From the NCBI GenBank assembly GCA_021776805.1, contig JAJFFD010000168.1, positions 26,743 to 90,742 of the forward strand: 64,000 bases of DNA, given 5' to 3'. The stretch is from Planctomycetota bacterium. Its GTDB lineage: Bacteria > Planctomycetota > UBA1135 > UBA2386. The notes under the pieces were generated by a model. The model saw nothing but the letters and a program-made list of their open reading frames with translations. It ran no database searches and had not been told where the DNA came from. Position 1 is the first letter of the stretch. The number at the start of each line of letters is the position of its first letter. A program made the translations under genes and the position numbers. Shown piece by piece: positions 49,349-58,322 of this stretch.

Positions 49349-49390
49349 TGCATGATACTGCAAAAGGCTTCGAATTTCGTGCAGTATGAT
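49349..49390. promoter_or_regulatory. putative BoxR operator at its own promoter
   Basis: TGCATGATACTGCA (TGCA-N6-TGCA, 49349-49362) and, after 17 bases, TGCAGTATGAT (49380-49390). The two arms CATGATACTGCA and TGCAGTATGATT are a near-perfect inverted repeat (10 of 12). BzdR/BoxR operators are built from TGCA repeats in longer palindromes. The site lies just before the boxR ATG and between boxR and the divergent exported-protein gene. Confidence 0.6.
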
Positions 49391-49449
49391 TCCAGCCGCT
49401 CCTGCTGGCGTGGGCTGGCGATCTGCATTGGCTCTGGGAAGATGCAGCG

Positions 49450-52065
49450 ATGCCCCTGCGAGCAGTCCTGCTCCTTCTCGCCCTCCTGGCTTGTGGAGCA
49501 AGTCTCATTCTCTGGATCTTGAACCCGCGAGCACCTGAGCTGCTCAGCGATGAGCTTGCTTACGCCCCGGACAGTCCTGGCGAGCAGATTCTCGCGAGCG
49601 CGGATCCGGAGGAAGCCAGTGGCAGCTCCCTATTGCCGCGGGTTCCCGTCGAGGGATTGGGCCCGCGCGAAACCCTCGAAGCGGAGCAATGGGATGGTGT
49701 CCTTCTCCGTGTCATCGAGAAGGCCAGTGGCCTGCCGATCGCCGGTGCCCGGGTGCAGGTGGTGGAGCACCGGGAGGCCAGGCGCAGAGCGCGCCAAGAG
49801 GGGCGGCCAGACCCGCGCAGCCCCTATGAGTGGCTGCCTCGCTACGGCCAAACAGCTCTCTGCGATGAGTCTGGTGAGTTGCAGCTGCCGCGGTTTCAGG
49901 GCCGACTCCTGGTGAGCGCCGCAGGCCCAGGCCTCTACGGAGTCCTGCGATTGGACGCCGAGGTCAGCGAAGAGCAAGTCATCGAACTTCTGCCGGACCG
50001 GCAGCTGGCGATCCAGGTGATAGATCAATCTGGTCAGCCGCTCGCTGGAGTTCCTGTTGGCCTGGTGTGCCGGCAGGAGCGGCGACGGCAGATCATCTGG
50101 TCCGGGAGAAGTGACGCTGATGGCGAGTTGCTTGCCAGCCACCTGCAGATTTACCTGCCTGGATGGGCCATGAGCAGTCAGCTGGAAAGCGAGTTCTTGT
50201 TTCCGCAGCGAGATCGCCTGGCATTCCCATTCTCCTTGGAAAACCTACCTGAGGATGGCTTGGCGATGCACATGCCCCCGACGGGTCAGGTGGAAGTTAG
50301 CCTAGGCTATGCCGATGGCAGTGATCTCTTGGCGCCGGCAAAGATCAATTTGCAGGTCACCGGGGCGGTCGGCGGCAAGCGCAGCACGGATCTACCACCG
50401 CAGAATCGGCTCTCGGTAGCGAAGGAGATTGGCCCGGACAAAACCATCATCCCATTCATCGGCTTGGACCTTCGCCTGCAAGCGGACGTTCGCTCGGGGC
50501 CGCACAAGTTTCGCAAGCGAGAATTCGCCGGGCCTAGATCTGGCGGCGAGCTCGTTCGACTTCGCTTGGAGGTTGATTCGCGAGTTGCGGCCATTGTCGG
50601 CCGAGCGGTCGATGCGAGCGGTGAGCCTCTGCAGGACACAGAACTCGAGCTGGGTTTCATCTGGGGCGAGGTCGTCGAGCGTCGGAAGACCGTGCGGACC
50701 GATTCTAATGGGCTCTTTGAGTATGCGGTGACTCTAGGCAAGCGGCGACCGGAGGGACTCTTCGGGGAGTTGCGTCGGGGACAGGAAGAATCCGCATTCA
50801 CCGCGCGTGTCGAGCTCGAGAGCTTTGCAGGTGGACGTAGACTCGACCTGGGCGATGTGCCCTTTCTCAGCGCGGAGGTCTACGCTCGTGGGAGGGTCTT
50901 CGATGACCGGGAGAGGCCCGTGAACAGCTTCCGTGCCTGGATAGAGAAGTTTGTTCCTGAGCGAAGGCGGGGCGGCCAGTCACAGTGGGTGCGCGATCCC
51001 GAGATGTCTGTGGTTCAGGGGACAGAGGGGCGGGTGCAGATCAGAGGCAGGTCCCGTGGGGAGTATCGCATTCGGGTTGCTGCTCCGGGGCACCTGAATC
51101 CGGAACCCCTTGCTCTGGCGGCGGGCCGTGAATTCGAGGTTCGATTGCTGCGCGGTGCACGAATGGCTGCAGAAGTGCTCGTGGATGAGTGGTTGCCGGG
51201 CAACGCGATTCGCATTCTCGCGCAGACCGATGAGCTGCCACCGATCAGGCAAAATCACATCTTGCGAGGACGTGGTGAGCGGCGGAGTTTTGCCTTCCCA
51301 ACTCTGCCGGCAGGTTTGGTGAATCTCAGCTTCTTCCTGCGTACCGAGAATCAGGAACTCCTGCGTTTGCCTGGCTTGGAGACGCAGGAAGGCGAAGAGG
51401 TCGAAGATGATCGCTTGAATAGCATCGACTTGCGTGGACGGCTGAATCGGATTCGCGTGGAACTCCGCAATGCAACCGGTCAAAGGCCTCGCCGAGCTGG
51501 CGCCAAGTTGCTGGTACATCCGGTATTGCCTGGGGGTCGCATTAGCTACTACGACCTGCGCCCGGGTGAAGTCGATATCGCGAGCCTTCAGCCCAGTCTC
51601 GATCTCACGGTCTTGGTGCCTGGCTTCGAGATGCAGCGAATCCGAGGAGCGGCGGGGAGCATGGTGATCGAACTGGTCAGATCGACAGCGCAGCGAATCC
51701 AACTGGTCAGCGATGCTCTGCCAGCCATACCGCCCTATTCAATGGATCTAGAGCTGATTCACGATCCTCCCCTGGGACTGCCGAATCGAATCACAGATGC
51801 CTACACGGGGAAGCAGACAAACCTCAATCGCAAGAATCTTGGCCTCCAGCACAAGGGCCGCATCAACAAGCTGGGCAGGCTGCAACTGCGTAACCTCTCA
51901 TCTGGCAGCTATCGCCTGCGTCTGACCTTGCGCAAGCGCGGTACTCGTGCATCAGCTCGTATCGATCTTCCTGATCGGGTGCGTATTGCTCGAGGGATTC
52001 GACCTCCACTGGAGATCGCTCTGCCTCCCGAACTGCTGCAGACAGCTATCGCTGAATTGCGCTGA
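49450..52065 (+). CDS. large exported protein with carboxypeptidase-regulatory-like domains
   Basis: An 871-residue protein with an N-terminal signal or anchor (AVLLLLALLACGASLILWIL). Several beta-sandwich modules of the CarboxypepD_reg-like type follow: VIEKASGLPIAGARVQVVEH, VIDQSGQPLAGVPVGLVCR, IVGRAVDASGEPLQDTELEL. Arg/Glu-rich, no catalytic motif seen. Such proteins are common, large surface or periplasmic proteins in Planctomycetes; the role is unknown. Divergent from boxR, with the start 60 bases beyond the operator-like palindrome, so it could share control. Confidence 0.75.
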   Translation: MPLRAVLLLLALLACGASLILWILNPRAPELLSDELAYAPDSPGEQILASADPEEASGSSLLPRVPVEGLGPRETLEAEQWDGVLLRVIEKASGLPIAGARVQVVEHREARRRARQEGRPDPRSPYEWLPRYGQTALCDESGELQLPRFQGRLLVSAAGPGLYGVLRLDAEVSEEQVIELLPDRQLAIQVIDQSGQPLAGVPVGLVCRQERRRQIIWSGRSDADGELLASHLQIYLPGWAMSSQLESEFLFPQRDRLAFPFSLENLPEDGLAMHMPPTGQVEVSLGYADGSDLLAPAKINLQVTGAVGGKRSTDLPPQNRLSVAKEIGPDKTIIPFIGLDLRLQADVRSGPHKFRKREFAGPRSGGELVRLRLEVDSRVAAIVGRAVDASGEPLQDTELELGFIWGEVVERRKTVRTDSNGLFEYAVTLGKRRPEGLFGELRRGQEESAFTARVELESFAGGRRLDLGDVPFLSAEVYARGRVFDDRERPVNSFRAWIEKFVPERRRGGQSQWVRDPEMSVVQGTEGRVQIRGRSRGEYRIRVAAPGHLNPEPLALAAGREFEVRLLRGARMAAEVLVDEWLPGNAIRILAQTDELPPIRQNHILRGRGERRSFAFPTLPAGLVNLSFFLRTENQELLRLPGLETQEGEEVEDDRLNSIDLRGRLNRIRVELRNATGQRPRRAGAKLLVHPVLPGGRISYYDLRPGEVDIASLQPSLDLTVLVPGFEMQRIRGAAGSMVIELVRSTAQRIQLVSDALPAIPPYSMDLELIHDPPLGLPNRITDAYTGKQTNLNRKNLGLQHKGRINKLGRLQLRNLSSGSYRLRLTLRKRGTRASARIDLPDRVRIARGIRPPLEIALPPELLQTAIAELR

Positions 52066-53182
52066 TCGAAAAGGGCAGGCTGATGGTCTCGTCTCTGGCT
52101 GCCTCGGTCTTGCCGTGATCGTCCATCTTGCGGTCGAAAACCCAGCGAATGCTATTGCCTGCCAGGTCTTCCAGATCGATGTCGATACGCAGATGGTGTG
52201 TGCCCCCTTGCCATGCTGTGGTCGGCGTGAAGTGGGCTCTGCTCTCTGCTTCGCCGAGGCTGATTTCGCATTCGATGGGCATCCCGAGTGGATCCGCAAC
52301 CCAGATCATCCTCTTGACGAGCGCGTGATCGAGGGACTCGTCGAATTCCACAGTCAGAGGTTCCCGAGTCCTGGCAAGGGGGCTGGTGAGCTGCCATTGG
52401 TCCGGGTCGGGTTGCTTGCGATCTGCTGGCCCCACTCTGATCTCCCTCTCATGCCCGGCCAGAAGGCGCGCGCCAGCAGCATCCTTCCAGTCCGAATCGA
52501 TGATCAGGCGATAGCGCTCGCCAGCAATCAGGGGAGAGCCAACTTCTCGCTGGGGCTTGAGACCACGCTTGATTCGTCCAGGATCGAAGAGCAGGGTCAG
52601 GCGACGTCCATCGCGATCCCAGAGCTCCTCAGGCAACTCGAGGAAGGGCAATTCGACGGTTTCTCCGCCGGAGTGGACCAGGCGAATGTGCTCATAGGAG
52701 TTGCCTTGGCTCATCGCGGCTGAGAACTCGAGGTAGATGCGCAGGAGGTTCTCCGGCAGTTCATTCCGGCTTGGGTAGACCTGGGAGAGTCCTGTGCTCG
52801 AGGGGCGCTCGGGTCTCGGGATGGAGAAGCTCCGCTCTATAGCCGCGCTTCCGTCAGATGACTGATAGATGGCGCGATATCGCAGGCCGGGTGTCAGTCG
52901 AAAGCGCGGCGAGAAAACGAGTCGCGATCCTTCGCGATGGTACTTGCCGACCATGGCGGAGGTGTCGGATTCCCGGTCCACACGGACCGTGAACTGACTG
53001 GCTCCCTGTTCCTCTTGCGAGTTGGCGACGAGACCATCGACAACGAAGGCGATCTTGCCCTCTTGCTCGATGAGGTCGAGAGAGGGGGTGATGCCGGCAG
53101 TGGACGAGATCGGGGCTGCGCCGTTTCCGGCGCAGCCCAGAGCCGTCATAGCCACTGCGAGAAGCGCGTAGCTTGTCCTCAG
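52046..53182 (-). CDS. putative lipoprotein with Ig-like folds
   Basis: About 378 residues. The lipoprotein signal (LRTSYALLAVAMTALGC, lipobox ALGC) extends upstream of the first GTG (53155); a CTG at 53182 overlapping the preceding gene's TGA is my preferred start. The mature part has repeated Ig-like strand patterns (RLVFSPRFRLTPGLRYRAIY, LTVEFDESLDHALVKRMIWV, HHLRIDIDLEDLAGNSIRWV), suggesting SbsA Ig-like domains. Overlaps the convergent 871-aa gene by 20 bases. Unknown function. Confidence 0.7.
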   Translation of the reverse strand: MRTSYALLAVAMTALGCAGNGAAPISSTAGITPSLDLIEQEGKIAFVVDGLVANSQEEQGASQFTVRVDRESDTSAMVGKYHREGSRLVFSPRFRLTPGLRYRAIYQSSDGSAAIERSFSIPRPERPSSTGLSQVYPSRNELPENLLRIYLEFSAAMSQGNSYEHIRLVHSGGETVELPFLELPEELWDRDGRRLTLLFDPGRIKRGLKPQREVGSPLIAGERYRLIIDSDWKDAAGARLLAGHEREIRVGPADRKQPDPDQWQLTSPLARTREPLTVEFDESLDHALVKRMIWVADPLGMPIECEISLGEAESRAHFTPTTAWQGGTHHLRIDIDLEDLAGNSIRWVFDRKMDDHGKTEAARDETISLPFSISAIQR

Positions 53183-54276
53183 GGGAGCTTCACCGTTCGC
53201 AGGCTGTGCTCTCCGGACTCGCTGCGAATTAGGACTACTGCGTGCTGCTCGTCGAGCTTGTCGAGGTGGGTGACACCCTGCAGGTCCTGAATGGTCTCAT
53301 AGCTGACCCCTGCGGTGCCTTCCGGAATCTCTGTGGTGATAGCTTCCTGAGTCTCTAGCTCGCTGGCGTTGATCTTCATGACCCCACGGCTGTTGTTCGC
53401 CATGAGGAGGAAGCTCTCGCCACCCTTTTCGTAGGAAATCATGTCCAGCGGGCGGTTCCGATTCCCGAGCTCAGCAACTGTCTTACCTCTCACCTTTTCG
53501 CCATCCTTGAGTTCGGAAACTGGAATGACCACGAGTGGTGTGCAGGTGTAAGCGGCGAGAATGACCGGCTCGCCCTTCAGTTCGTAGGGGATGAAGGTGC
53601 GCACCGGTGAGTTGGTTTCAAACTTGCCGTGATTGCCATGGAAGATCTCGATGCTGGCGCCGTTCTTCGCCTGGTCGAAGGGAAAGGGGACGGCGCGCAG
53701 CTTGGAAGAGAACTCCTCGTTGGAGAGGCCCGCGATCACGACTTGACCATCGATGAAGGCCATGTCGGTAATCGACTCCATGTGACGATTGCGGTCGCGT
53801 CGACCCTCGCCAGGCTGAGGAGGATTTGGCAGGGTGGCGGAGGTGAACTCCAGTTCCTCGATGAAGAGCGCTTCGATCTCACCCTTGGCCTGAACACGGA
53901 AGAGCAGCAACTCCTGTTCATCGCCCTGGCCTCGCTGCACGGAAAGATAGACTTGCTGGTCTTCCGGGTTGACGGCGAGGTCGACGATGTTGATCTCGTC
54001 GCGGGAGCCGCCTATGAGGTCCGCGATCTTGCCGTCAAGATCCTCGATGCTGGCTTCTTTGCCGAAGCCCTTGGTGCTGAATTCAGCGACGTCGAAGGCG
54101 TAGATCGTTGCTGCCTTGGGATCGCTCACCAGAAGCTGGTGTCCCGGCGCGAATGCAATCGGTCCGATGGAGCTGAGCTCCGCGCGCAGGGAGCTAGCGC
54201 TGGCCTGCGCTGTGACTGCGCTGTTCGTGAAGACGCTGAGGCAGAGAGAGAAGGCGGTGACAGATATGTAGCGCAT
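53179..54276 (-). CDS. exported protein of unknown function, propeller-like
   Basis: A 365-residue protein (ATG at 54276, signal peptide YISVTAFSLCLSVFTNSAVTA). Repeated short blocks (IGPIAFAPGHQLLVSDPKAATIYAFD, ITDMAFIDGQVVIAGLSNEE, LDMISYEKGGESFLLMANN) look like beta-propeller blades. Co-directional with and overlapping the lipoprotein gene, so the two are probably one unit. No enzymatic motif seen. Confidence 0.7.
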   Translation of the reverse strand: MRYISVTAFSLCLSVFTNSAVTAQASASSLRAELSSIGPIAFAPGHQLLVSDPKAATIYAFDVAEFSTKGFGKEASIEDLDGKIADLIGGSRDEINIVDLAVNPEDQQVYLSVQRGQGDEQELLLFRVQAKGEIEALFIEELEFTSATLPNPPQPGEGRRDRNRHMESITDMAFIDGQVVIAGLSNEEFSSKLRAVPFPFDQAKNGASIEIFHGNHGKFETNSPVRTFIPYELKGEPVILAAYTCTPLVVIPVSELKDGEKVRGKTVAELGNRNRPLDMISYEKGGESFLLMANNSRGVMKINASELETQEAITTEIPEGTAGVSYETIQDLQGVTHLDKLDEQHAVVLIRSESGEHSLRTVKLP

Positions 54277-54387
54277 ACTTTGGGACGCAGGGGCCTGGGG
54301 TTTGGATCTGCTGATTACCCTAGGTTGGCGCCCAGGGGTCAAGGCAAGTGGAGCGAGCAGCCCAGGTTGACAGCCCTAGGCCATCGG

Positions 54388-55167
54388 TCAAGTGCTTGCA
54401 GAGGCCTGCCTTGTGAGGCTGGTCCTGAGTGTGGCGCAGGCCTCGTTCGCAAAAATGTGACACTCTCCTTGGTTACTTGCGGCACTCAGTGTCGTGGCCT
54501 GCAGTTCCGAGTACCAGAGCAGGGGAGATGTGTCCGGGAGCATGATGCCTGCTGCTGATGCCAGGCTGTTGTGATGGAACTCGGCTTCTGCAGCTCGCAG
54601 CTGCCATGGCGGGTGTTGCACGCGACAAGTGAGCACCTGCTCATCCTTGCCGATGCAGAACAAGGCGTAGCGCTCGACGAGGAAGTGCTCGATGCTGCCG
54701 ATGGCAGCGACTCGGCTTTCGCCGAGGGGGCGGTACTCAACACTCAGCCCGGCCGCTGGTGCATCAGCCTGGCGGCGATGGCATTCATAGTGGATGCGGT
54801 CGTCTTCGCGACGAAAAGCGATATCGGCGCGGTGGTAGGGGAGATGAAACCAGCGTCGTGCAACCAGGACCGCCAATGGGTTCGTGGCGTCAAGGCTCAG
54901 AAAGTAGACTCCGGGCTGTCCGCGGTATCGGACGTAGGTGCGGAGGTTGAGCTCGGGGAATGCCGAGACCCAAGGGAGGCGCGGCAGCCAGCGAAACCTG
55001 ATGCCCGTCATGCGGAAGGGAACGATGCCGACCCAGGCCTTCCCATCGAAACAGTCGAGTTCCAACTGTGCGGGAATGAGCTTGCGCATGTCGGCTGCAG
55101 GCAGCGGCCAGTGTGCGAAGAGCAGTTCGCGCCATTCTTGGCGTTGTAGCCAGGATCCTTCAGCCAT
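54388..55167 (-). CDS. YqjF family protein (DUF2071)
   Basis: A 259-residue protein of the DUF2071/YqjF family: LLFAHWPLPAADMRKLIPAQL, DGKAWVGIVPFRMTGIRF, PELNLRTYVRYRGQPGVYFLSLD, and WFHLPYHRADIAF. The ATG at 55167 is chosen; upstream residues to 55203 look non-family. The biochemical function of the family is unknown to me; some members are in acetoacetate-decarboxylase-fold clans. Divergent from the YihY gene. Confidence 0.88.
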   Translation of the reverse strand: MAEGSWLQRQEWRELLFAHWPLPAADMRKLIPAQLELDCFDGKAWVGIVPFRMTGIRFRWLPRLPWVSAFPELNLRTYVRYRGQPGVYFLSLDATNPLAVLVARRWFHLPYHRADIAFRREDDRIHYECHRRQADAPAAGLSVEYRPLGESRVAAIGSIEHFLVERYALFCIGKDEQVLTCRVQHPPWQLRAAEAEFHHNSLASAAGIMLPDTSPLLWYSELQATTLSAASNQGECHIFANEACATLRTSLTRQASAST

Positions 55168-55214
55168 CTCTCTTGGTTGGTGCGACGAGCCCGGCTGCCA
55201 CATATCCTGCAGGC

Positions 55215-56528
55215 ATGGGGCGACTCATAGCGTACATCCAGGACGGGGTCTGGCTCGAAGATCTGAGCAAGAAGTCCGGACTTTCCTGGCTCTACCTGGC
55301 GAGTCTCCGGCTCGCGCTCCATGCCCTGGGGAACTTCAACCACCACCTATTGGGCATCCGCGCTGCTGGATTGACCATGGTCACCCTCTTCGCGATGGTT
55401 CCCATGCTCGCCTTCGGATTCAGCATCGCTGATTCGCTGGGCTATGGGGACTTCATTCACGATTGGCTCGAGGCCCAGGCGGCCGAGGTGCCGGAGCAAA
55501 TAGGCACTGTGATACTGAGCCTACGTGATCTCATGGAGCGCACGAGTTTCTCTGCGCTCGGCTGGTTGAGCAGTTTGATTCTGCTCTACACAGGTTACTC
55601 CCTGTTTGAAAAGGTCGAGCAGGCATTGAACCACGCCTGGCAAACCCATCGTGGCAGGCGCTGGCTCCGTCGCCTGACTGATTTCGTCGCCCTGATCATC
55701 TTTGTGCCGCTCTTGGTCCTCTTCGCCATCCTTCTGCAGTCGGTGCTCAGGAGTGCGGACTGGACGCGAGTCTTCGGTGAGGGCTATCCATGGATCGCAA
55801 CTCTGTACGACTCGGGGATCAGCTTCCTGCCCTATCTGCTGATCTCCTTGGGCTTCATTGGCTTGTACAAGTTCATGCCGAATGCGCGGGTGCGATGGAT
55901 TCCGGCTGTTATCGCCGGGATCTTTGCTGGCAGCCTCTGTCTGCTCGCGAACGGGGTGTACATCTACTTCCAGGTCGGAGTTGCGAGGCTCAATGCGATC
56001 TATGCAACCCTCGCGGCGCTTCCCTTGCTGTTGGTTTACTTGCAGTTGGCCTGGGCGATTACCCTGTTGGGTGCCGAGCTCAGCTATGGCATCCAGAACT
56101 TGAACCTGCTTGGCCGCAGCCGCCGCCTCAGCGAAGCTGGACCAGCCTTGCGGGAGCGTCTCGGACTGTGGCTGGTTGCCCGTGCTTGCAGCCGCTTCGG
56201 TTCGGGTAAGGGTCAGTTGCGCATCGCGGAATTGTCCGCGGAACTGGAGGTCTCCGGTGAGATTCTCGAACTTGCCGCGCAGGATCTCAGTGCGGCCGGC
56301 ATCTTGCTGGAGATCGAGGGCGACGATCCTGGATACATCCCGGCTCGATTGCCGGGGCAAATAACCGCCGAGTGTGTACGCGAGGCCGTTCGCGGTGAGT
56401 TGCCAGCCAAGCTTGCCGGTCGACTCGCTCTGCCGGCAGATCTCGCGGCGCGGCTTGCCCATCTCGAGGGCCATAATCGTGAGCAGCTCACGAGCATTGC
56501 ATTCGGACCGAAAGGGGATGCACTATAA
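55215..56528 (+). CDS. YihY/BrkB family membrane protein
   Basis: A 437-residue protein. About six membrane segments in residues 50-300 with family landmarks (LFAMVPMLAFGFSIAD, GTVILSLRDLMERTSFSALGWLSS, EKVEQALNHAWQTHRGR, YIYFQVGVARLNAIYATLAALPLLLVYLQLAW). The C-terminal 130 residues are cytoplasmic, winged-helix-like (LRIAELSAELEVSGEILELAAQDLSAAGI). The ATG at 55215 follows TGCAGG. YihY proteins have been named RNase BN in the past but are best called membrane proteins of unknown function. Confidence 0.88.
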   Translation: MGRLIAYIQDGVWLEDLSKKSGLSWLYLASLRLALHALGNFNHHLLGIRAAGLTMVTLFAMVPMLAFGFSIADSLGYGDFIHDWLEAQAAEVPEQIGTVILSLRDLMERTSFSALGWLSSLILLYTGYSLFEKVEQALNHAWQTHRGRRWLRRLTDFVALIIFVPLLVLFAILLQSVLRSADWTRVFGEGYPWIATLYDSGISFLPYLLISLGFIGLYKFMPNARVRWIPAVIAGIFAGSLCLLANGVYIYFQVGVARLNAIYATLAALPLLLVYLQLAWAITLLGAELSYGIQNLNLLGRSRRLSEAGPALRERLGLWLVARACSRFGSGKGQLRIAELSAELEVSGEILELAAQDLSAAGILLEIEGDDPGYIPARLPGQITAECVREAVRGELPAKLAGRLALPADLAARLAHLEGHNREQLTSIAFGPKGDAL

Positions 56529-56570
56529 TTCCTATCCCCTTGCGCTGCTTGCAATTGCATGCGTTATGAT
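56519..56570 (+). promoter_or_regulatory. putative box operon promoter/operator
   Basis: TGCA occurs at 56519, 56550 and 56556, the last two as TTGCAATTGCATGC, an overlapping palindrome. A TATAAT (56524-56529) overlaps the YihY stop, and a TATGAT lies at 56565-56570. No good -35 is visible at the usual spacing for either. The TGCA repeats match the type of site seen at boxR. Between here and the boxC ATG is a leader of about 120-160 bases. Confidence 0.45.
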
Positions 56571-56690
56571 GCTTGTTTGACGCCAGCGCCAGCTATAGGC
56601 TCAGGGGCCCCATCCTCCAGGGGATGGAATGGCTGCCCGCGATCAAGTCACTGATCCTCCCCGTCCAGCGGACTCCCCCTGCCTGAGCCA

Positions 56691-58322
56691 ATGATCGACT
56701 TCAACCGACACCCGTCCAGCTATCGCCACTGGCGTTTGCGTTGCGAGGGCGCGATCGCGCGCCTCGATCTCGCGGTGGATGCGGAGTTCCCCTACGCAGA
56801 AGGCTACGAACTGAAGATGAACTCCTATGATCTGGGAGTCGACATAGAGTTGGCAGATGCAGTGCAGCGACTGCGCTTCGAACATCCGGAGGTCAAGGTA
56901 GTCGTTATCAGTTCTGCAACTGAGCGGGTGTTTTGTGCCGGTGCAAACATCCCGATGCTCGCCTCTGCGACGCACGCCTTCAAAGTCAACTTCTGCAAGT
57001 TCACCAACGAGACTCGACTCAGCATTGAGGATGCGAGTCGGCACTCAGGCATTCGCTTCGTTGCCGCGGTGAATGGCGCTTGCGCCGGTGGTGGCTACGA
57101 GCTGGCGATCGCCTGTGACGAGATCTACCTGGTCAACGACAACAGCAGCACGGTGTCTCTGCCAGAGGTACCCCTCCTTGGTGTCTTGCCGGGAACCGGT
57201 GGGCTTACGCGCCTCGTCGACAAGCGCAAGATTCGCCGTGACCGTGCAGATGTGTTCTCCACCCTGGCGGAAGGATTGCGTGGCAAGCGTGCCAAGAACT
57301 GGGGGCTTATCGACGATACCTGGCCCAAGAGTCGATTCGTAGACAAGGTCGATGCGCGTGCAGAAGAGTTGATTGGCGAGCTACCGAGCAAAGAGCCCTG
57401 TGAAGGCATCGAGCTTGGTCCGATCGCTGCACGCGAAGACGAGAATGGCTTTAGCTATGAGTATGTCAGTGTTGTCTTGGAAGAAGCCAAGCGCCGGGCA
57501 ACTCTTTCCATCCAAGCGCCGACGAGCCCACAACCCAAGACCGCCGAGGAATTCGCGCAGGCAGGGGACAGCTGCTGGTTGATCAAGTGCTTTCGCGAGC
57601 TCGATGATGCCATCTGTCAGTTGCGCTTCGGCTATCCGGAGATCGGCGTCATTCTCCTCGAGACCCGTGGCGACCAAGCGGCCATTCTCGCCGCCGAGGA
57701 AGGGCTTGTGGCTTCCCAGGACAGTTGGTTGGCGCGAGAGATCCAGTTTCTTCTCGCCCGGGTCCTGCGGCGATTCGAGCTGACTGCTCGGAGCCTTTTC
57801 GCCTTGGCCGATCAGGGATCCGCCTTCGCCGGCATCTTCCTCGAGCTGGCACTGGCCTCTGATCGCATCTACGTCCTGGACGATCCGGACAAGCCTGTGG
57901 AGATGGCGGTGGGACCACTTTCGGATGGGCAGCTGCCCATGTCGAATGGTTTGACACGCTTGCAGAGCCGCTTCCTTGCGGACCCGGATGCCGCCGCGCT
58001 CCTCGCCAGAGAGAAGCCGCGCATGACCGCAGTCGAAGCCGATGAGAGGGGTCTCGCGACCTTCCTGGTCGAGGACCTCGATTGGGAAGACGACGTTCGG
58101 ATCGCAATTGAGGAGCGAGCCTCGCTGTCACCGGACGCGTTGACGGGGATGGAGGCCTCGCTTCGCTTTGGCGGCGCAGAGACCTGCGACTCGAAGATCT
58201 TTGGCCGGCTGAGTGCCTGGCAGAATTGGATATTCATTCGGCCGAACGCTACGGGCGAACGTGGCGCCTTGGCCAGCTATGGGAAGCCCGAAGCAGCGCG
58301 ATTTGATTGGAGACGAACATGA
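56691..58322 (+). CDS. boxC: 2,3-epoxybenzoyl-CoA dihydrolase (BoxC)
   Basis: Opens the ring of 2,3-epoxybenzoyl-CoA hydrolytically, giving 3,4-dehydroadipyl-CoA semialdehyde and formate, in aerobic benzoyl-CoA degradation. The protein (543 aa) contains two crotonase folds. The first has the oxyanion-hole VFCAGANIPMLA and NGACAGGGYELAIACDEIYLV with the LPEVPLLGVLPGTGGLTRL segment; the second (residues about 285-520) is more divergent. Length and order match BoxC. The first gene of the unit; boxB starts inside its last codons. Confidence 0.93.
   Translation: MIDFNRHPSSYRHWRLRCEGAIARLDLAVDAEFPYAEGYELKMNSYDLGVDIELADAVQRLRFEHPEVKVVVISSATERVFCAGANIPMLASATHAFKVNFCKFTNETRLSIEDASRHSGIRFVAAVNGACAGGGYELAIACDEIYLVNDNSSTVSLPEVPLLGVLPGTGGLTRLVDKRKIRRDRADVFSTLAEGLRGKRAKNWGLIDDTWPKSRFVDKVDARAEELIGELPSKEPCEGIELGPIAAREDENGFSYEYVSVVLEEAKRRATLSIQAPTSPQPKTAEEFAQAGDSCWLIKCFRELDDAICQLRFGYPEIGVILLETRGDQAAILAAEEGLVASQDSWLAREIQFLLARVLRRFELTARSLFALADQGSAFAGIFLELALASDRIYVLDDPDKPVEMAVGPLSDGQLPMSNGLTRLQSRFLADPDAAALLAREKPRMTAVEADERGLATFLVEDLDWEDDVRIAIEERASLSPDALTGMEASLRFGGAETCDSKIFGRLSAWQNWIFIRPNATGERGALASYGKPEAARFDWRRT

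Noticed and set aside
55521..56474. Minus-strand open frame of 317 codons
   Set aside because: Antisense to the YihY gene, with Gln/Arg-rich composition and no motif.
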